DNA of 64,000 bases, from the NCBI RefSeq assembly GCF_024648885.1, contig NZ_JANBBF010000013.1:186001-250000 (forward strand), given 5' to 3'. Shown here one piece after another: positions 32,593-41,149 of this stretch. Source of the DNA: Prauserella salsuginis (GTDB taxonomy: Bacteria > Actinomycetota > Actinomycetes > Mycobacteriales > Pseudonocardiaceae). Under the pieces are notes generated by a model, which worked only from the letters and a program-made list of their open reading frames with translations, was not told the DNA's origin and did no database searches. The translations under genes were made by a program, and so were the position numbers. Each line of letters starts with the position of its first letter. Within the stretch, counting starts at the first letter, position 1.

Positions 32593-33372
32593 ATGGAACT
32601 GAACGGCGTCCCCGCAACGATTGAGCAGGTCAAAGCCCTCGCGCTCACCAACTACGGACACTTCACGTCGATGCTCGTCGACGACGGCAGTGTGCGCGGG
32701 CTCTCGCTGCACCTGCAACGGTTGACGCGGGACTGCCGGACGCTCTTCGGCGCCGAACTCGACACCGAGCGGGTGCGCGAGTACGTCCGGCACGCGCTGC
32801 AGGGCCTCGACCAGCCGGTGACCGTTCGCGTCACGATCTACGACCCCGAGATGGGTTTGGGAACGATCGGGGAGGACGCGCAGCCGCAGGTGCTCGTGAC
32901 CACGCGTGGGGCGTCGTCGGCCGAGCCGGCGCCGTGGCGCCTGCGAGCAGCGTCCTACCGGCGCGAGTTGCCCGCGGTGAAGCACGTCGGCCTGTTCGGC
33001 GCGATGCACCAGCGGCGCCAAGCGCAGCGCGAGGGCTACGACGACGTTCTGTTCCTGAACCCGGACGGCACGATCTCGGAGATGGCGACCTCGAACGTCG
33101 GGTTCATCCGTGACGGCCGGATCATCTGGCCGCGCTCCGAGTGGTTGCCGGGTACGACGATGACGCTGATCAACCAGGTACTCGATGAGCCCATCTCGAC
33201 CGAGCCGCTGACGCTCGCCGACCTGCCGTCGATGGACGCGGCCTTCGCGACCAACGCCGCGACCGGCATCCGGCCCGTGGCCGCCATCGACGCGACGGAG
33301 TGGCCGACCGAGCACAAGATGCTGCAGCAGCTCCGCGACGTCTACCTGGAGATTCCCGCCGAAACCGTGTGA
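32593..33372 (+). CDS. Aminotransferase class IV family protein
   Basis: 259 residues of the PLP fold-type IV family, which includes branched-chain aminotransferase and 4-amino-4-deoxychorismate lyase. LPAVKHVGLFGAMHQRRQAQREGYDDVLFLNPDGTISEMATSNVGFI contains the cofactor Lys region and the E-(M/A)-(T/S)-x-S-N signature; PGTTMTLINQVL binds the phosphate. It is shorter than IlvE. Whether it is a lyase in folate synthesis or a transaminase cannot be decided. ATG 32593 is used; the frame is open upstream but the leader has no coding features. Confidence 0.8.
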   Translation: MELNGVPATIEQVKALALTNYGHFTSMLVDDGSVRGLSLHLQRLTRDCRTLFGAELDTERVREYVRHALQGLDQPVTVRVTIYDPEMGLGTIGEDAQPQVLVTTRGASSAEPAPWRLRAASYRRELPAVKHVGLFGAMHQRRQAQREGYDDVLFLNPDGTISEMATSNVGFIRDGRIIWPRSEWLPGTTMTLINQVLDEPISTEPLTLADLPSMDAAFATNAATGIRPVAAIDATEWPTEHKMLQQLRDVYLEIPAETV

Positions 33373-33475
33373 TCGACCGGTTACGGAGCGATAGGGTCCT
33401 CCCCGGTTTCGGACCTCTCCCGGTGGTCACTTCGGACTCCGGGCGCCACCGGGCCACCGGGTGCCACGGCCGACG

Positions 33476-34108
33476 TCACTCGCAGCGGGCCAGAACTCCT
33501 CGGATCGCTTCGGCTTCGGCCCTGTCGACCGTGAGTTCGTAGCGCTGCTTGATCTGCACCCATTTGGTCACATAGCCGCAGCGGTCCTCGTCCGGCAACC
33601 ACGTCGCCGGGTCCTGGTCGCCCTTCGACCGGTTCGACGAGGCGGTCACGGGCACCAGGACGTCGGGGTCGTTCGCGTACTCCTCACGTTGCTGCTCGGA
33701 CCAGTCACGGGCACCGGAACGGGCCACCTCGGCGAGCGGCACCCAGTGGTCGATGTCCAGTTCGGACGGATCGGTGACGGTTTCGCCGTCGTAGATACTG
33801 GTCCATTCCCCGGAAATGTCGCAGTCGTCGCCGACGTCGATGCTGCGGCCCTGGTTGCGCAGGGCGGCGTCTCGAGCGTCACAACCGTCGCCGACCGAGC
33901 TCCAATGAGGCCAGTCGTCGCGGTCGTAGTGGGCACCCGTGTCTTCCGGCGTGACCGTCAGTTCGGACAGGTCCGCCGTCCCCGTCGCGGCGGCGTCGCC
34001 AACGTCGTCGCCGTTGAGGTCGAGGTCGCCGGACAGGTAGTAGCCGCCCGCGGCCAACACCGCGACGACGGCGGTCACGAGGGCTTTGGTGCGGGTGCGC
34101 GTGCTCAT
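33476..34108 (-). CDS. Exported HNH nuclease (DUF1524/GmrSD-type)
   Basis: 210 residues with an N-terminal signal or anchor (ALVTAVVAVLAAGGYYL), an acidic spacer, then the nuclease core LDIDHWVPLAEVARSGA (the DHxVPL motif), ASSNRSKGDQDPATWLPD and the final CGYVTKWVQIKQRYELTVDRAE. Paired Cys residues fit export. Actinobacteria encode several of these extracellular HNH proteins, likely for DNA scavenging or competition. ATG 34108 is preceded by GAAAGG. Confidence 0.88.
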   Translation of the reverse strand: MSTRTRTKALVTAVVAVLAAGGYYLSGDLDLNGDDVGDAAATGTADLSELTVTPEDTGAHYDRDDWPHWSSVGDGCDARDAALRNQGRSIDVGDDCDISGEWTSIYDGETVTDPSELDIDHWVPLAEVARSGARDWSEQQREEYANDPDVLVPVTASSNRSKGDQDPATWLPDEDRCGYVTKWVQIKQRYELTVDRAEAEAIRGVLARCE

Positions 34109-34364
34109 CGGAACCTTTCGGCGGGACGTGGAACGTTCGGAGAAACCCGGCGATGATCATCCGGCATGCGTGCCCCCTCGCGGCACAGGGGGAGCGAGCA
34201 AGGTCAGCATGATCACGATGTCGGGCCCGGCGCGCCCGCTCGAAGCTGTCGTCGGCTGCTCCGGAGCGCGCGGTGTCGACGAGTGACGGGTTCACCCCGC
34301 GGTGTGCGTGACGACGGGCGGGACAGCGCCGCACCGCGACAGCGACGGCGCCGCCGCCGTCTTC

Positions 34365-34715
34365 TCAGTCGTGTGCGGCGGAGATGACGTCGTCCAGGAG
34401 TTCGCGAGAGGCCATGAGGGTCTCGATCTGACGGTCGATGCGAGCGCGTTCGCCTCTGAGGTCCTCGGCCATCTCGGTGCACAGCACGAGGCGTTCGCCT
34501 TCGTCGCGCACACACGGCAGGAGCCAGGCGATCGTGTGCGTCGGCAGCCCGGCGGCTAGCAGCGTGCGTATCTGGCGCACCGCACCGACGTCGCTGTCGC
34601 GGAAGTTCCGGTAGCCGTTCGCCCCTCGCTCGGGTGAGAGCAGTCCCTGCTCCTCGTAGTAGCGCAGCAGCCGGATGCTGACGCCGGTCCGCCGGGAGAG
34701 TTCACCGATCCGCAT
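34365..34715 (-). CDS. MerR-family regulator
   Basis: 116 residues: winged helix (MRIGELSRRTGVSIRLLRYYEEQGLLSPERGANGYRNF) and a dimerisation coiled coil (GERARIDRQIETLMASRELLDDVISA). A single Cys pair (CVRDEGERLVLC) might bind metal or a drug. Divergent from an SDR gene whose promoter has the long spacer and central palindrome typical of MerR control. The start at 34715 is chosen because GTG 34757 overlaps that promoter's -35; the intervening codons are a 12-bp repeat (ACGAAGGCAGCG). Confidence 0.87.
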   Translation of the reverse strand: MRIGELSRRTGVSIRLLRYYEEQGLLSPERGANGYRNFRDSDVGAVRQIRTLLAAGLPTHTIAWLLPCVRDEGERLVLCTEMAEDLRGERARIDRQIETLMASRELLDDVISAAHD

Positions 34716-34757
34716 CGTCACTGCCTTCGTCGCTGCCTTCGTCGCTGCTTTCGTCAC

Positions 34758-34788
34758 TTGACCCTCACACTGATGTGAGACTTTAGCG
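34758..34788 (+). promoter_or_regulatory. MerR-type promoter with palindromic operator
   Basis: -35 TTGACC (34758-34763), operator CTCACA-CTGA-TGTGAG (34764-34779) and -10 TTAGCG (34783-34788), spacing 19 bp. An operator inside an overlong spacer is the hallmark of MerR-activated promoters. It reads toward the SDR gene at 34829. Confidence 0.8.
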
Positions 34789-34828
34789 TGATGCCCGCCC
34801 AACGGAGCAAGACGGAGTGGAGGCAGGC

Positions 34829-35611
34829 ATGAACGACACCCGGGTGGCCATCGTGACCGGCGCGGCCGGAGGCATTGGACGAGCCGTCGCGCGGCGGCTG
34901 GCCGACGACGGCTTCCGCGTCGCGGTCAGCGACCTCGCGTCGACGCAACCGCAACTCGACGAACTTGCCGGTGAACTCGCCGCCCGCGGTGTGCTCTCGC
35001 ATGCGCTCGCTGCGGATGTGACCGACGAGGCCGACATGGCACGTCTGGTGGAGACGACCGTCGACGCTCTCGGCGACCTGGACGTGATGGTGGCCAACGC
35101 CGGAATCGTCAGCGCGGTGCCGCTGCTGGAGCTGTCGACGGCGGAATGGGACCGCGTGATGTCGGTCAACGCGCGCGGCGCGCTCGTGTCCTACCAGGCA
35201 GCGGCCCGCCAGCTGATCCGGCAGGGACACGGCGGCAAGATCATCGGAGCGGCCTCGGTGGCCGCGCACCAGAGTTCGGCGCTGGTCGGCCACTACTCGG
35301 CATCCAAGTTCGCCGTACGCGCGCTGACGCAGGCCGCCGCGCTCGAATGGGCCGAGCACGGAATCGTCGTCAACGCCTACTCGCCCGGCCTGGTGCACAC
35401 GAGCATGTGGGACGACCTCGACCGCGAGATGGTCGCGTTGCAGGGCGGCGAGCCGGGCGACGTCATCGCCGGCGCAGTCCCCGAGATCCCGCTCGGACGC
35501 GTTCAACGCCCGGAGGACGTGGCCGGTGTCGTGTCCTACCTCGCTTCCGCCGACGCGGACTACATGACCGGGCAGTCGGTCGTCGTCGACGGCGGGATGC
35601 TTCTCGGCTGA
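34829..35611 (+). CDS. Short-chain dehydrogenase, acetoin/diacetyl reductase-like
   Basis: 260 residues. Cofactor motif TGAAGGIGRA, NAG (VANAGIV), catalytic Ser in GAASVAAHQSS and YSASK with Tyr and Lys. The segment YSASKFAVRALTQAAALEWAEHGIVVNAYSPGLVHTSMWD closely resembles acetoin reductases (BudC-type), which reduce diacetyl and acetoin with NAD(P)H. Starts at ATG 34829 behind GGAGG. Controlled by the divergent MerR protein, suggesting induction by a toxic carbonyl or related compound. Confidence 0.82.
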   Translation: MNDTRVAIVTGAAGGIGRAVARRLADDGFRVAVSDLASTQPQLDELAGELAARGVLSHALAADVTDEADMARLVETTVDALGDLDVMVANAGIVSAVPLLELSTAEWDRVMSVNARGALVSYQAAARQLIRQGHGGKIIGAASVAAHQSSALVGHYSASKFAVRALTQAAALEWAEHGIVVNAYSPGLVHTSMWDDLDREMVALQGGEPGDVIAGAVPEIPLGRVQRPEDVAGVVSYLASADADYMTGQSVVVDGGMLLG

Positions 35612-35754
35612 CACCACCGACCGGGTCGAGGCGGGCGTTTCGGAGCGGAACGGTCGATGCCGCATGACCCTGAATGCCGCTGTCACGGGGCGATTCGCAT
35701 CACGACCGTCCGCGACGCGGGCCTTGTCGTGGACCCGCGTTGTTACCGTGCCTC

Positions 35755-36597
35755 ATGACCAGCGCATCTCCTGCCGGCCGCCGGGAACAGCTCCGCGACT
35801 TCCTCCGTACCTGCCGGGCACGGCTCACGCCCGGTGACGTCGGCATCGCGACGGCGGGCAGGCGCCGGACACCCGGGTTGCGGCGCGAGGAGGTCGCTTC
35901 GCTCGCCGGGGTCGGGGTGTCCTGGTACACGTGGCTCGAACAGGGCCGTGACATCAACGTCTCTGCCGATGTGCTCGACGCGGTCAGCCGGGCGCTGCGC
36001 CTGACCGAACCCGAACGCGCACACCTCTACCTGCTGGCCGGGCTCAACCCACCTGCCGACACCGCCAGGGCGCGCGATTCCGGGGTCACCACGGAACTGC
36101 GGAACCTGCTCGACACGTGGTCGCCGCGGCCGGCCATCCTGCGGGACCGCGCCTGGAACCTGCTCGCCATCAACGATGCGACGCGGACCGTGTTCGGCTA
36201 CGACGACACCGACCACAACTGCCTCGTCTCGTTCTTCAGCAACGCGCGGTACCGCAGCATGCACGCGCACTGGGAATCCGTGGCTCCGGCTGTGGTCGCC
36301 GCGTTCCGCGCCGACGCGGCGCATTTCCCCGACGACCCGGGCTTCGGACGGGTGGTCGACGAACTCGGCGCCACCAGCCCAGAATTCGCCGAGTTGTGGG
36401 CCCGGCACGAAGTGGGCGTGCCGGTGCAGGCGGTGAAGGCGGTGCACCACCCCGAGGTCGGTGACCTGATCTTCGACACGACGACGCTCGTGGTCGCCGA
36501 CCAGCCGGCTTGGTACCTGGAGTTGTACAACCCGCGGCCCGGCACCGGAACCGACGAGCCGCTGGCGCGGCTGACGCGATCACCCGCGCCGGCCTGA
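35755..36597 (+). CDS. XRE-family regulator with MmyB-like ligand domain
   Basis: 280 residues. Helix-turn-helix (LRTCRARLTPGDVGIATAGRRRTPGLRREEVASLAGVGVSWYTWLEQGRDINVSADVLDAVSRAL) followed by a PAS-like MmyB domain (RDRAWNLLAINDATRTVFGY...NCLVSFFSNARYR). Such proteins, very common in actinomycetes, bind a fatty-acid-like ligand and usually control an adjacent SDR; one follows 78 bp downstream. ATG 35755 lies five bases after TACCGT, a good -10, so the mRNA may be leaderless. Confidence 0.88.
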   Translation: MTSASPAGRREQLRDFLRTCRARLTPGDVGIATAGRRRTPGLRREEVASLAGVGVSWYTWLEQGRDINVSADVLDAVSRALRLTEPERAHLYLLAGLNPPADTARARDSGVTTELRNLLDTWSPRPAILRDRAWNLLAINDATRTVFGYDDTDHNCLVSFFSNARYRSMHAHWESVAPAVVAAFRADAAHFPDDPGFGRVVDELGATSPEFAELWARHEVGVPVQAVKAVHHPEVGDLIFDTTTLVVADQPAWYLELYNPRPGTGTDEPLARLTRSPAPA

Positions 36598-36675
36598 TCC
36601 GCCGAGGGTGGTGTTGCCGGTCCCACGTTGAATGCGCACTGGTTGCCCCGTGTCCCTGCGCGAAAACTCGAAGCC

Positions 36676-37488
36676 ATGACACACAGCACCGCGACACACA
36701 GCACCCCGGCACACCACAGCACCGCGACACACAGCACCGAACGATTCGACGGCACGGTCGCACTCGTCACCGGCGGCACGAGCGGCATGGGCCTCGCCAC
36801 GGCGCGGCAACTACTCGGGGAGGGGGCCCGGGTGATCATCACCGGACGAGACCGGACCCGGTTGGACGCCGCGGTCACCGAGCTCGGCGGAGGCGACCGC
36901 GTGCTCGGCGTGCGCGGTGACGTGTCCGACCTCGCCGACCTCGACGAGCTGATCGCCGAGATCCGGAACCGGTACGGCCGACTGGACGTGCTCTTCGCCA
37001 ACGCAGGCGTGGCCTCGTTCCAGCCGAATCAGGACATCACCGAGGCCGACTTCGACCGCACGGTGGACATCAACTTCAAAGGCATGTTCTTCACCATCCA
37101 GAAGGCACTGCCACTGCTGTCCGAACATGCCTCGGTCGTGATCAACGCGTCCTGGACGCTGCACCGCGGTATGGCCGGTGGGTCGCTCTACGCGGCCACC
37201 AAGGCAGCCGTGCACAACCTGGCGCACACGCTCGCGGCCGAACTGGGTCCGAAGGGCATCCGGGTCAACTCGGTGAGCCCCGGCTACATCGAAACGCCGA
37301 TGTTCCACGAGAACGTCGACGTCGACGCGCACGCGGCCGTGGTCGGTTCGATCGCCGCCGGTCGCCTCGGCACCGCCGACGACGTCGCCGCCGCGGTCAC
37401 CTTCCTCGCCTCCCCGGCGGCGTCCTACATCAACGGGCAGGACCTGGTCATCGACGGCGGCCTGGTCGCCGCCGCTGCCGGCGGCTGA
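36676..37488 (+). CDS. Short-chain dehydrogenase with N-terminal His-Ser-Thr repeat
   Basis: 270 residues: TGGTSGMGLATARQL cofactor motif, FANAGVA, catalytic NASWTLHRGMAGGSLYAATKAA and PGYIETPM. It is preceded by a low-complexity leader, THSTATHSTPAHHSTATHS, encoded by near-perfect CACAGCACCGCGACA repeats. ATG 36676 lacks a Shine-Dalgarno sequence; later codons cannot easily serve. It probably belongs to the regulon of the XRE protein just upstream. Substrate unknown. Confidence 0.83.
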   Translation: MTHSTATHSTPAHHSTATHSTERFDGTVALVTGGTSGMGLATARQLLGEGARVIITGRDRTRLDAAVTELGGGDRVLGVRGDVSDLADLDELIAEIRNRYGRLDVLFANAGVASFQPNQDITEADFDRTVDINFKGMFFTIQKALPLLSEHASVVINASWTLHRGMAGGSLYAATKAAVHNLAHTLAAELGPKGIRVNSVSPGYIETPMFHENVDVDAHAAVVGSIAAGRLGTADDVAAAVTFLASPAASYINGQDLVIDGGLVAAAAGG

Positions 37489-37573
37489 ACGGGCGCTCCG
37501 GCGACGTCGCCACGAGCGGCGCGGGCCGTGACCACCCGCGGCCCGCGACTCCGGGGCCGTGGGTGGCGTTCGG

Positions 37574-37606
37574 CTGTAGCCCCCGTAACGGCTGAGGGGG
37601 CTACAG
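37574..37606. promoter_or_regulatory. 11-bp palindrome overlapping the promoter of the DUF1801 gene
   Basis: CTGTAGCCCCC (37574-37584) and GGGGGCTACAG (37596-37606) are exact complements. TACAGT (37602-37607) is a good -10 six bases before the ATG, so the palindrome covers the core promoter of a leaderless gene. A repressor site or start-adjacent hairpin is likely. Confidence 0.6.
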
Positions 37607-37613
37607 TCGGTCC

Positions 37614-37985
37614 ATGGCACGCGCGCAGAGCGTCGACGAGTACCTCGACAGGTTCGACCCGGTGGTGCGGCAACGCCTCGAGACGGTGCGGGAGCTTGCT
37701 CGGGAGGCGGCCCCCGGCACGACCGAAGCCGTCAAGTGGGGCGAACCCGCGTGGATTCACGCCTCCGGCACGATCCTGTTCATGCTCGGCGGCTACGCCA
37801 AGCACATCAGTGTCGTCTTCACCCCCAGCACGCGCGAGGCGTTCGACGCCGAACTCGGCGACTTCAACCCCGGCAAGGGTTCCGTCAAGATCGGCCACAC
37901 GCAGGACATCCCCGAGGACCTGCTGCGCCGCATGATCGTCCACCGCATCAGCGAATACGAACGCGACGGCGTCAACTGGATGTGA
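37614..37985 (+). CDS. DUF1801 (YdhG-like) protein
   Basis: 123 residues. Begins MARAQSVDEYLDRFDPVVRQRLETVRELAREAAPGTTEAVKWGEPAW, the family signature, with the FMLGGYAKHISVVFTPSTREAF core and KIGHTQDIPEDLLRRMI. Members are small cytosolic proteins of the iron-chaperone-like fold; their role is unclear. The gene stands alone behind a palindrome that overlaps a leaderless promoter. Confidence 0.88.
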   Translation: MARAQSVDEYLDRFDPVVRQRLETVRELAREAAPGTTEAVKWGEPAWIHASGTILFMLGGYAKHISVVFTPSTREAFDAELGDFNPGKGSVKIGHTQDIPEDLLRRMIVHRISEYERDGVNWM

Positions 37986-38053
37986 CGGCCACCGTTCCGG
38001 TCGAACCTGCGACCGGAACGGGGGCACGGACCTTGCGGACAACCCCGCGCAGG

Positions 38054-38713
38054 TCAGCTCACGGGCGCCTGCCAGACCCCGACGATCGCGTCGACGAGCC
38101 CCGTTGCGGCGTCGGACCAGGTATCGCGCGGTGTCGGTGTTCCCTGCGCCAGGGCGCGTTCCCGGTCGGCGACCATGTGCATCATCAGGTGCTTCGTGAT
38201 GTCGGAACGCTCGGCACATACCTCCGGAGGCAGGTGCGCCACGCACCGGTGCAGCCCCTGCACCGCCGTCGCCATGGCCGGATCCGCACGGAACCGCCGG
38301 TCCAGGATCGGATGCAGCATCGGATCGGTCACCAGCTGGGCGTTGAACCGCGCGAACCACGTCGGCCTGCCCAGCTCTGCGAGGTGGTCGGTCACCGGCA
38401 GTACGACGCACGCCACCCAGTCCCGCAGCTTCGGGTCGTCGCCGACCTGCGCGACGTGGTAAGCGCGGCGGCGGGCGAGCGCATCCTGGTGCCGTTCGAC
38501 CAGCGCAGTGATCAGGTCGTGCTTCGTGCCGAAGTGGTAGTGGACGGCCGCGTTGTTTCCCTGGCCCGCGGCTTCACTGATCTGCCGGTTCGACACGTTG
38601 TAGACGCCCTGCTCGGCGAACAGCCGCTCCGCCGTGGCGAGAATGATCTCGCGAGTCGATCCCGTGGCGGGCGGCTGCACCGTTTTCCCGGCGGCGTTGT
38701 CCGACGTCGTCAC
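38054..38713 (-). CDS. TetR-family regulator
   Basis: 219 residues. The N-terminal helix-turn-helix (TREIILATAERLFAEQGVYNVSNRQISEAAGQGNNAAVHYHFGTKHDLITALVERH) is textbook TetR; the remaining helices form the ligand domain. GTG 38713 is used. The nearest rightward neighbour starts more than 500 bp away, so the target is not obvious. A TTCGT-T-ACGAA dyad at 38826-38836 is a possible operator. Confidence 0.87.
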   Translation of the reverse strand: MTTSDNAAGKTVQPPATGSTREIILATAERLFAEQGVYNVSNRQISEAAGQGNNAAVHYHFGTKHDLITALVERHQDALARRRAYHVAQVGDDPKLRDWVACVVLPVTDHLAELGRPTWFARFNAQLVTDPMLHPILDRRFRADPAMATAVQGLHRCVAHLPPEVCAERSDITKHLMMHMVADRERALAQGTPTPRDTWSDAATGLVDAIVGVWQAPVS

Positions 38714-39242
38714 CCGTGACCCCCTCACCGAGGTTCCCGCGTTTCTCCCTTTCGGGCGCGCACCGCGCCGACGTCCGTGCCCGGCACGAACGCCATCTCC
38801 GACACGTTACGCCAGGTCAGCGGGGTTCGTTACGAATCGTGACGTGACTGCCGTAGACGTGCCCCCTGTGGGTGAGTATCCGGTGTCCGAATTCCGCCGG
38901 TCGACTGTGTGTAGCGCGACGTGCTCGCGTGTCACGCGCCCGTGTCGGATCGGTGTCGGTTCGGTGAGAGTTCGCCGTCGGCCCAGGTGGCGGCGGGATC
39001 AGCAGAGGAAAGCTCACATCGCCACCCCGGTGTGCGCCGCCTCCGGAGCGTGCGCGTCCCGTGTCAAACAGTTGCTTTAGCTGTCGCAAGGGTGGTAAAT
39101 ACCGGTACTCGCGTCACTCATCCGGTGGAATCGCTGCATGTTGCAAACCCGGGTACGGGTGTCCGGGCCCGTCACCGCCCGGCGTCACCGTGTGTCCGGG
39201 TCGGTGTGCGGCCGGAAGTCGGGACGACCTGTGGAGGAACGT
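38714..39242. other. 529-bp intergenic region between TetR and the carboxypeptidase-regulatory pair
   Basis: No gene is supported. It contains the small dyad at 38826-38836 and a relatively AT-rich stretch near 39070-39105 (GGTAAATACC) that could carry a rightward promoter. Short frames on both strands lack coding bias. Confidence 0.5.
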
Positions 39243-39746
39243 GTGAGGTTGTGGAAGCGGCGCTCCGCCGCGGCCGAGTCACGGCAGGCGGACACTCCGC
39301 CGGATGCGACGCCCGCCGAAGCGAGCCGCGATGTCCCCACGGCGTTCCGGCCCGCCACGGCTCCCGACCTCCACGCCGCCGGCGAGCCCGCCCCCGTCCC
39401 TCAATCGCAGGCGGGCCCCGCACCTGGCCACGCACAGCCGCCGGCCCGCACGGTTCGCGGCCGCGTACTCCACGCCGAGGCCGCCGCACCCCACGCCGGG
39501 CAGCCGCCCCACGGTGGACAGACACTGCCCGCCGTCACCACCGTCACCGCGTACCGCCGCGACGGCGCCGTGACGGGCAGCACCGTGAGTGAGGACGGCT
39601 CATACGTACTCGACGGCCTGCCCGCCGAACCGCTCACTCTCGTCGCCGTGGAGCATCCCGCGGTGCACGAGGAGGTCGTCGTCCGTGCGGGCGATCAGCG
39701 GCACGACATCGCGTTGCCCGCGTTCCCGAGGAGGGCTCCCCGGTGA
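39243..39746 (+). CDS. Carboxypeptidase-regulatory-like domain protein 1
   Basis: 167 residues. An Ala/Pro-rich, probably disordered N-terminal 80 residues lead to one beta-sandwich domain: VRGRVLHA...TTVTAYRRDGAVTGSTVSEDGSYVLDGLPAEPLTLVAVEHPAVHEEVVV. This transthyretin-like fold usually decorates surface or secreted proteins, but no signal peptide is present here. GTG 39243 follows GGAGGAAC. It overlaps the next gene by GTGA, and both carry the same domain, so they probably act together. Confidence 0.7.
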   Translation: MRLWKRRSAAAESRQADTPPDATPAEASRDVPTAFRPATAPDLHAAGEPAPVPQSQAGPAPGHAQPPARTVRGRVLHAEAAAPHAGQPPHGGQTLPAVTTVTAYRRDGAVTGSTVSEDGSYVLDGLPAEPLTLVAVEHPAVHEEVVVRAGDQRHDIALPAFPRRAPR

Positions 39747-40966
39747 GCGCGCGAGGCGAATACCCGCAGTGGCCGCAGGAGGAACCGCCATCGAACGGGT
39801 TCGGTGCGGGCACCGTCGGCATTAACGGGAGCGGCATCAACGGATCGGGTGGCTACGGGGCCGGCAACAACGGGGCGAGCGTGAACGGCACCGGTGTGCA
39901 CGACGAGTCGAGCACCCGTGGCGGCGAATCCGACGACCACGCCGTGGAGTCCGGCACTCTCGCCGACCTCGGACTCTTCGACGAGCGTGGTGACGCCGGT
40001 GAACGCGAAGACCTCGGCGGCAGTGGCCTCTCCGGCGAGTCCGAGCCCGCGGCCGGTGCCGACGGCATGGTCCGAGACTTCGGCAGCATCAGCGGGCTCC
40101 GCGGCATGCGCGCGAGAGCATTGGGCGGACAGCAGCCGACGACGGTGCTGTCCGGCGTCGTGCAGGGTGGGCAGCGTCCGCTGCCCGAGGTCACGGTGAC
40201 CGTCACCGACCGCACCGGCTCGCAGTGCGCGCGGGCCACCACGGACGCGAGCGGCGTGTTCCACGTGTCCGGGCTCGAACCCGGCAGTTACGTACTGGTG
40301 TTCGCGCGTGCCGGTTACCGTCCACAGGCGACGGTCGTGCCGCCGGGGCCGATGCCGTCGCGTCTCGACATCACGCTCGAACCGACGTCCGGTATCGGCG
40401 GCACGGTGCGGGAACGTATCGCCGGCAGGCCGATTCCCGGCGCCACCGTCACCGCCATCGGTGCGGCGGGCGAGGTCATCGCCAGCACCGTGTCCGGAGA
40501 GGACGGTGGCTACTACCTCGCGGGCGTCGATGCCCCGCAGATCACGCTGGTCGCCGCGGCGCCCCTGGCCGATCCCGTCGCGACGGTCGTGGCGCTCAAC
40601 GAAGGCCCGGTCACCGACGCGGACCTGGAACTGGAGCTGCGCGGAGCCCTCACCGGGGTCGTCACGTCCGGTGGCTGGCCGTTGTCCGGCGTACGGCTGC
40701 TGTTGCGCGGTGCCGACGGCGCCGTCGTCAGCTCGACCGTGACCGACGACGGCGGCCGCTACCGGTTCGGCGCCGTCGCTCCCGGCAGCTACACGGTGAC
40801 GACCGCGCCCGCGGCGCCGTGCGTGCAGACGATCGGGCCGAGTGCGACGCTCGCCGACCTGAGGCTGCGTGCGGCGTCGGCCGAAGGGGCCGGTGGTGAT
40901 CCCGACCCCGGCCCGGCCACCGAGGTGTTCGCCGCCGTGCCGCCGCAGTCGCCCCGCGGAGGCTGA
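39743..40966 (+). CDS. Carboxypeptidase-regulatory-like protein 2 (three domains)
   Basis: 407 residues. An N-terminal Gly/Asn-rich segment (INGSGINGSGGYGAGNNGASVNG) and acidic linker are followed by three consecutive transthyretin-like domains, each with a G-x-V...D/ASG-x-(Y/F)...G(L/V) pattern (LSGVVQGGQRPLPEVTVTV; IGGTVRERIAGRPIPGATVTA; LTGVVTSGGWPLSGVRLLL). No signal peptide or enzyme domain. Coupled to the preceding gene. Function unknown; in actinomycetes these repeats are often found with MFS efflux or cell-surface genes. Confidence 0.7.
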   Translation: MSARGEYPQWPQEEPPSNGFGAGTVGINGSGINGSGGYGAGNNGASVNGTGVHDESSTRGGESDDHAVESGTLADLGLFDERGDAGEREDLGGSGLSGESEPAAGADGMVRDFGSISGLRGMRARALGGQQPTTVLSGVVQGGQRPLPEVTVTVTDRTGSQCARATTDASGVFHVSGLEPGSYVLVFARAGYRPQATVVPPGPMPSRLDITLEPTSGIGGTVRERIAGRPIPGATVTAIGAAGEVIASTVSGEDGGYYLAGVDAPQITLVAAAPLADPVATVVALNEGPVTDADLELELRGALTGVVTSGGWPLSGVRLLLRGADGAVVSSTVTDDGGRYRFGAVAPGSYTVTTAPAAPCVQTIGPSATLADLRLRAASAEGAGGDPDPGPATEVFAAVPPQSPRGG

Positions 40967-41149
40967 AGGCCCGCTTGAGGACACGCGCGGCGGTCCTCGC
41001 CGGGAGAACCGCCGGGAGAACCGCAGGTGAGCCGCCGGGTATCCGCGCCGCTTGTGGGCCCACGCGAATCGCGTGTTTCCCCTCGTCGTCGCGGCGCTCC
41101 TAGCGTCGGTGACGTCACAACGGCGAAACCGATACGAGGGAGTCACACC

